Source: CAYSCS01 sp964429695
GTDB taxonomy: Bacteria; Acidobacteriota; Aminicenantia; Aminicenantales; Aminicenantaceae
Length of the DNA stretch: 6,991 nucleotides
Direction of reading: 5' to 3'
Assembly: GCA_964429695.1 (NCBI GenBank)
Contig: CAYSCS010000042.1
Span: 1 to 6,991, forward strand
Shown in pieces: positions 6,431-6,991 of this stretch. Made by a program: the position numbers and the translations under genes. The first letter of the stretch is position 1. Every line of letters starts with the position of its first letter. A model generated the notes under the pieces. That model was not told the DNA's origin. It made no database searches and saw only the letters and a program-made list of their open reading frames with translations.

Positions 6431-6657
6431 CTCTTATTCTTACAGTTTCCTCAATTATATCTTTTAATTACTCGTGCGAAGATTAACATTTTTACCAATT
6501 AATCTAGAGATGAACCAGATTAATAAAAGAATAAAAAAGTCCATTCTTCATTTTTTAGCTAATGTCACTGATCTTAATCTAATGTTTACCTCAATGATAT
6601 CTTTCACTTATCTCTATGAGAATCAACGTTTTCATCAATTAACAGGGAATTGAACCA
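6431..6657. repeat. Diverged direct repeat, 140-bp period, two copies
   Basis: Positions 6431-6517 and 6571-6657 align without gaps at an offset of exactly 140. By eye about 59 of the 90 positions from 6431 to 6520 agree, with strong blocks such as CTCAAT-ATATCTTT, ACCAATTAA/ATCAATTAA and TGAACCA. Neither copy has an open frame. A weaker third copy may lie around 6285-6337, with shared CATTTTTTTAGCT and ACTCATGAGG-like segments, but its spacing is irregular. It may be an old duplication or remnants of a small repeated element. Confidence 0.55.
6498..6524. repeat. Perfect 8-bp inverted repeat in repeat copy A
   Basis: ATTAATCT (6498-6505) and AGATTAAT (6517-6524) are exact complements around an 11-nt loop. 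The matching place in copy B carries a different, shorter pairing, TCAATT/AATTGA (6635-6640 with 6648-6653). Both place a hairpin near the shared GAACCA block. Confidence 0.45.
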
Positions 6658-6684
6658 TTATTTTTTATTTTCATTTTCCTTCAG

Positions 6685-6733
6685 TTGAGGTTAGGATTTC
6701 TTATACCTAAGAAAGAAATCAATGACTCCTCAA
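6685..6733. repeat. Nested inverted repeat (two-part hairpin)
   Basis: An outer pair TTGAGG/CCTCAA (6685-6690 with 6728-6733) encloses an inner pair GATTTCTT/AAGAAATC (6695-6702 with 6713-6720), with a 4/7-nt internal loop and a 10-nt terminal loop. Together they make 14 paired positions. There is no T tract after it, so it is not a typical terminator. No gene lies nearby on the + strand. Confidence 0.45.
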
Positions 6734-6824
6734 ATCAATAAGGGGATGATTAATTTTTAAATGTCATGCTGACAATGGAGGAGAATTTGGAAAGGTTAAG
6801 ATGGTAAAGCTAAGCGTTAAAATT

Positions 6825-6863
6825 AAAAAAATAGAACATAAGGAGAAGAGCCCTTAATCTTCT
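6825..6863 (-). terminator. Weak terminator candidate for the partial hydrolase gene
   Basis: Read leftward, AGAAGA (6863-6858) pairs with TCTTCT (6849-6844) around an 8-nt loop spanning the stop codon. A run of seven T follows at 6831-6825, about 12 nt after the stem. The stem is short and the T run is distant, so this is a weak call. Confidence 0.25.
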
Positions 6864-6991
6864 ACCTGCTCAAGAATCCAGTCAGACATGAATTCAAGGA
6901 ACCCAGGCACAAATTCTTTAGGTAACTTGGTGTATTCGGATGGGCTTCCGGTAACGGCTTCTTGATAAAGATGATTTGCTTTGGGAAAGAT
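6854..6991 (-). CDS. C-terminal end of a probable alpha/beta hydrolase (partial)
   Basis: The leftward frame is open from the window edge to a TAA at 6856-6854 and gives the last 45 residues of a protein that starts beyond the window. It reads IFPKANHLYQEAVTGSPSEY and continues to FVPGFLEFMSDWILEQVED. The N-H-L-[FY]-Q-x-A segment followed by a short linker and an F-[LI]-x(3,5)-W-I helix is the usual end of alpha/beta hydrolase (esterase/dienelactone-hydrolase-like) proteins. There His7 of this fragment would be the catalytic histidine of the Ser-Asp-His triad. The nucleophile elbow is outside the window, so the enzyme class within the superfamily cannot be told. Confidence 0.8.
   Translation of the reverse strand: MFPKANHLYQEAVTGSPSEYTKLPKEFVPGFLEFMSDWILEQVED

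Larger units (their letters stand above)
5873..6853. other. Long region without credible genes
   Basis: Nearly 1 kb shows no open frame of convincing length, start or composition on either strand. It is AT-rich and scattered with stops, and it lies between an insertion-sequence relic and the end of a hydrolase gene. It holds a short tandem repeat, several hairpins and a diverged direct repeat, listed separately. No tRNA, rRNA or CRISPR structure was recognised. It may be decayed mobile or coding DNA, or it may contain an undescribed structured RNA. Confidence 0.6.

Noticed and set aside
6801..6857. 18-codon rightward frame starting MVKLSVKIKK next to the hydrolase stop
   Set aside because: Very short and Lys-rich in AT-rich DNA, with only a weak SD-like GGAAAGG; cannot be told from chance.

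Overview
The window is AT-rich bacterial DNA. Secretion signals, lipobox lipoproteins and ErfK/YbiS-like L,D-transpeptidases point to a bacterium with a peptidoglycan wall, probably a diderm. No marker gene fixes the phylum. An Aminicenantes/Acidobacteria-like lineage would fit, but that is only a guess.

Layout. (1) Positions 1-214 are AT-rich non-coding DNA leading into (2) a rightward gene, 215-2344, for an exported M3-family zinc metallopeptidase of the Dcp/oligopeptidase A type. (3) A short AT-rich gap with a weak hairpin separates it from (4) a tightly packed leftward operon, 5563 down to 2444. In transcription order the operon holds: an easily missed 47-residue single-pass membrane protein; an Ala/Lys/Glu-rich helical lipoprotein; a lipoprotein that joins a related helical domain to a YkuD L,D-transpeptidase; a second, membrane-anchored L,D-transpeptidase resembling ErfK/YbiS; and a cysteine-free exported protein whose start looks like the first strands of a YkuD domain. 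A near-consensus sigma70-type promoter (TTGACA, 17 bp, TATATT) lies at 5739-5711. (5) Just upstream of that promoter is a decayed transposase fragment (5750-5872). (6) About 1 kb without credible genes follows (5873-6853), holding several hairpins and a diverged 140-bp-period direct repeat. (7) The right edge carries the last 45 codons of a leftward gene, probably an alpha/beta hydrolase.

How the genes may work together. The operon reads as a cell-envelope cross-linking module: two predicted active L,D-transpeptidases, one Cys-less YkuD-like partner, a helical lipoprotein that could be tethered to peptidoglycan as Braun's lipoprotein is, and a tiny membrane protein. The helical lipoprotein and the N-terminus of the lipoprotein transpeptidase look like relatives of each other, which suggests pairing or a shared binding target. 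The family assignments of the two transpeptidases are solid; the tethering idea is inference. The M3 peptidase is convergent with the operon and is not part of its transcription unit.
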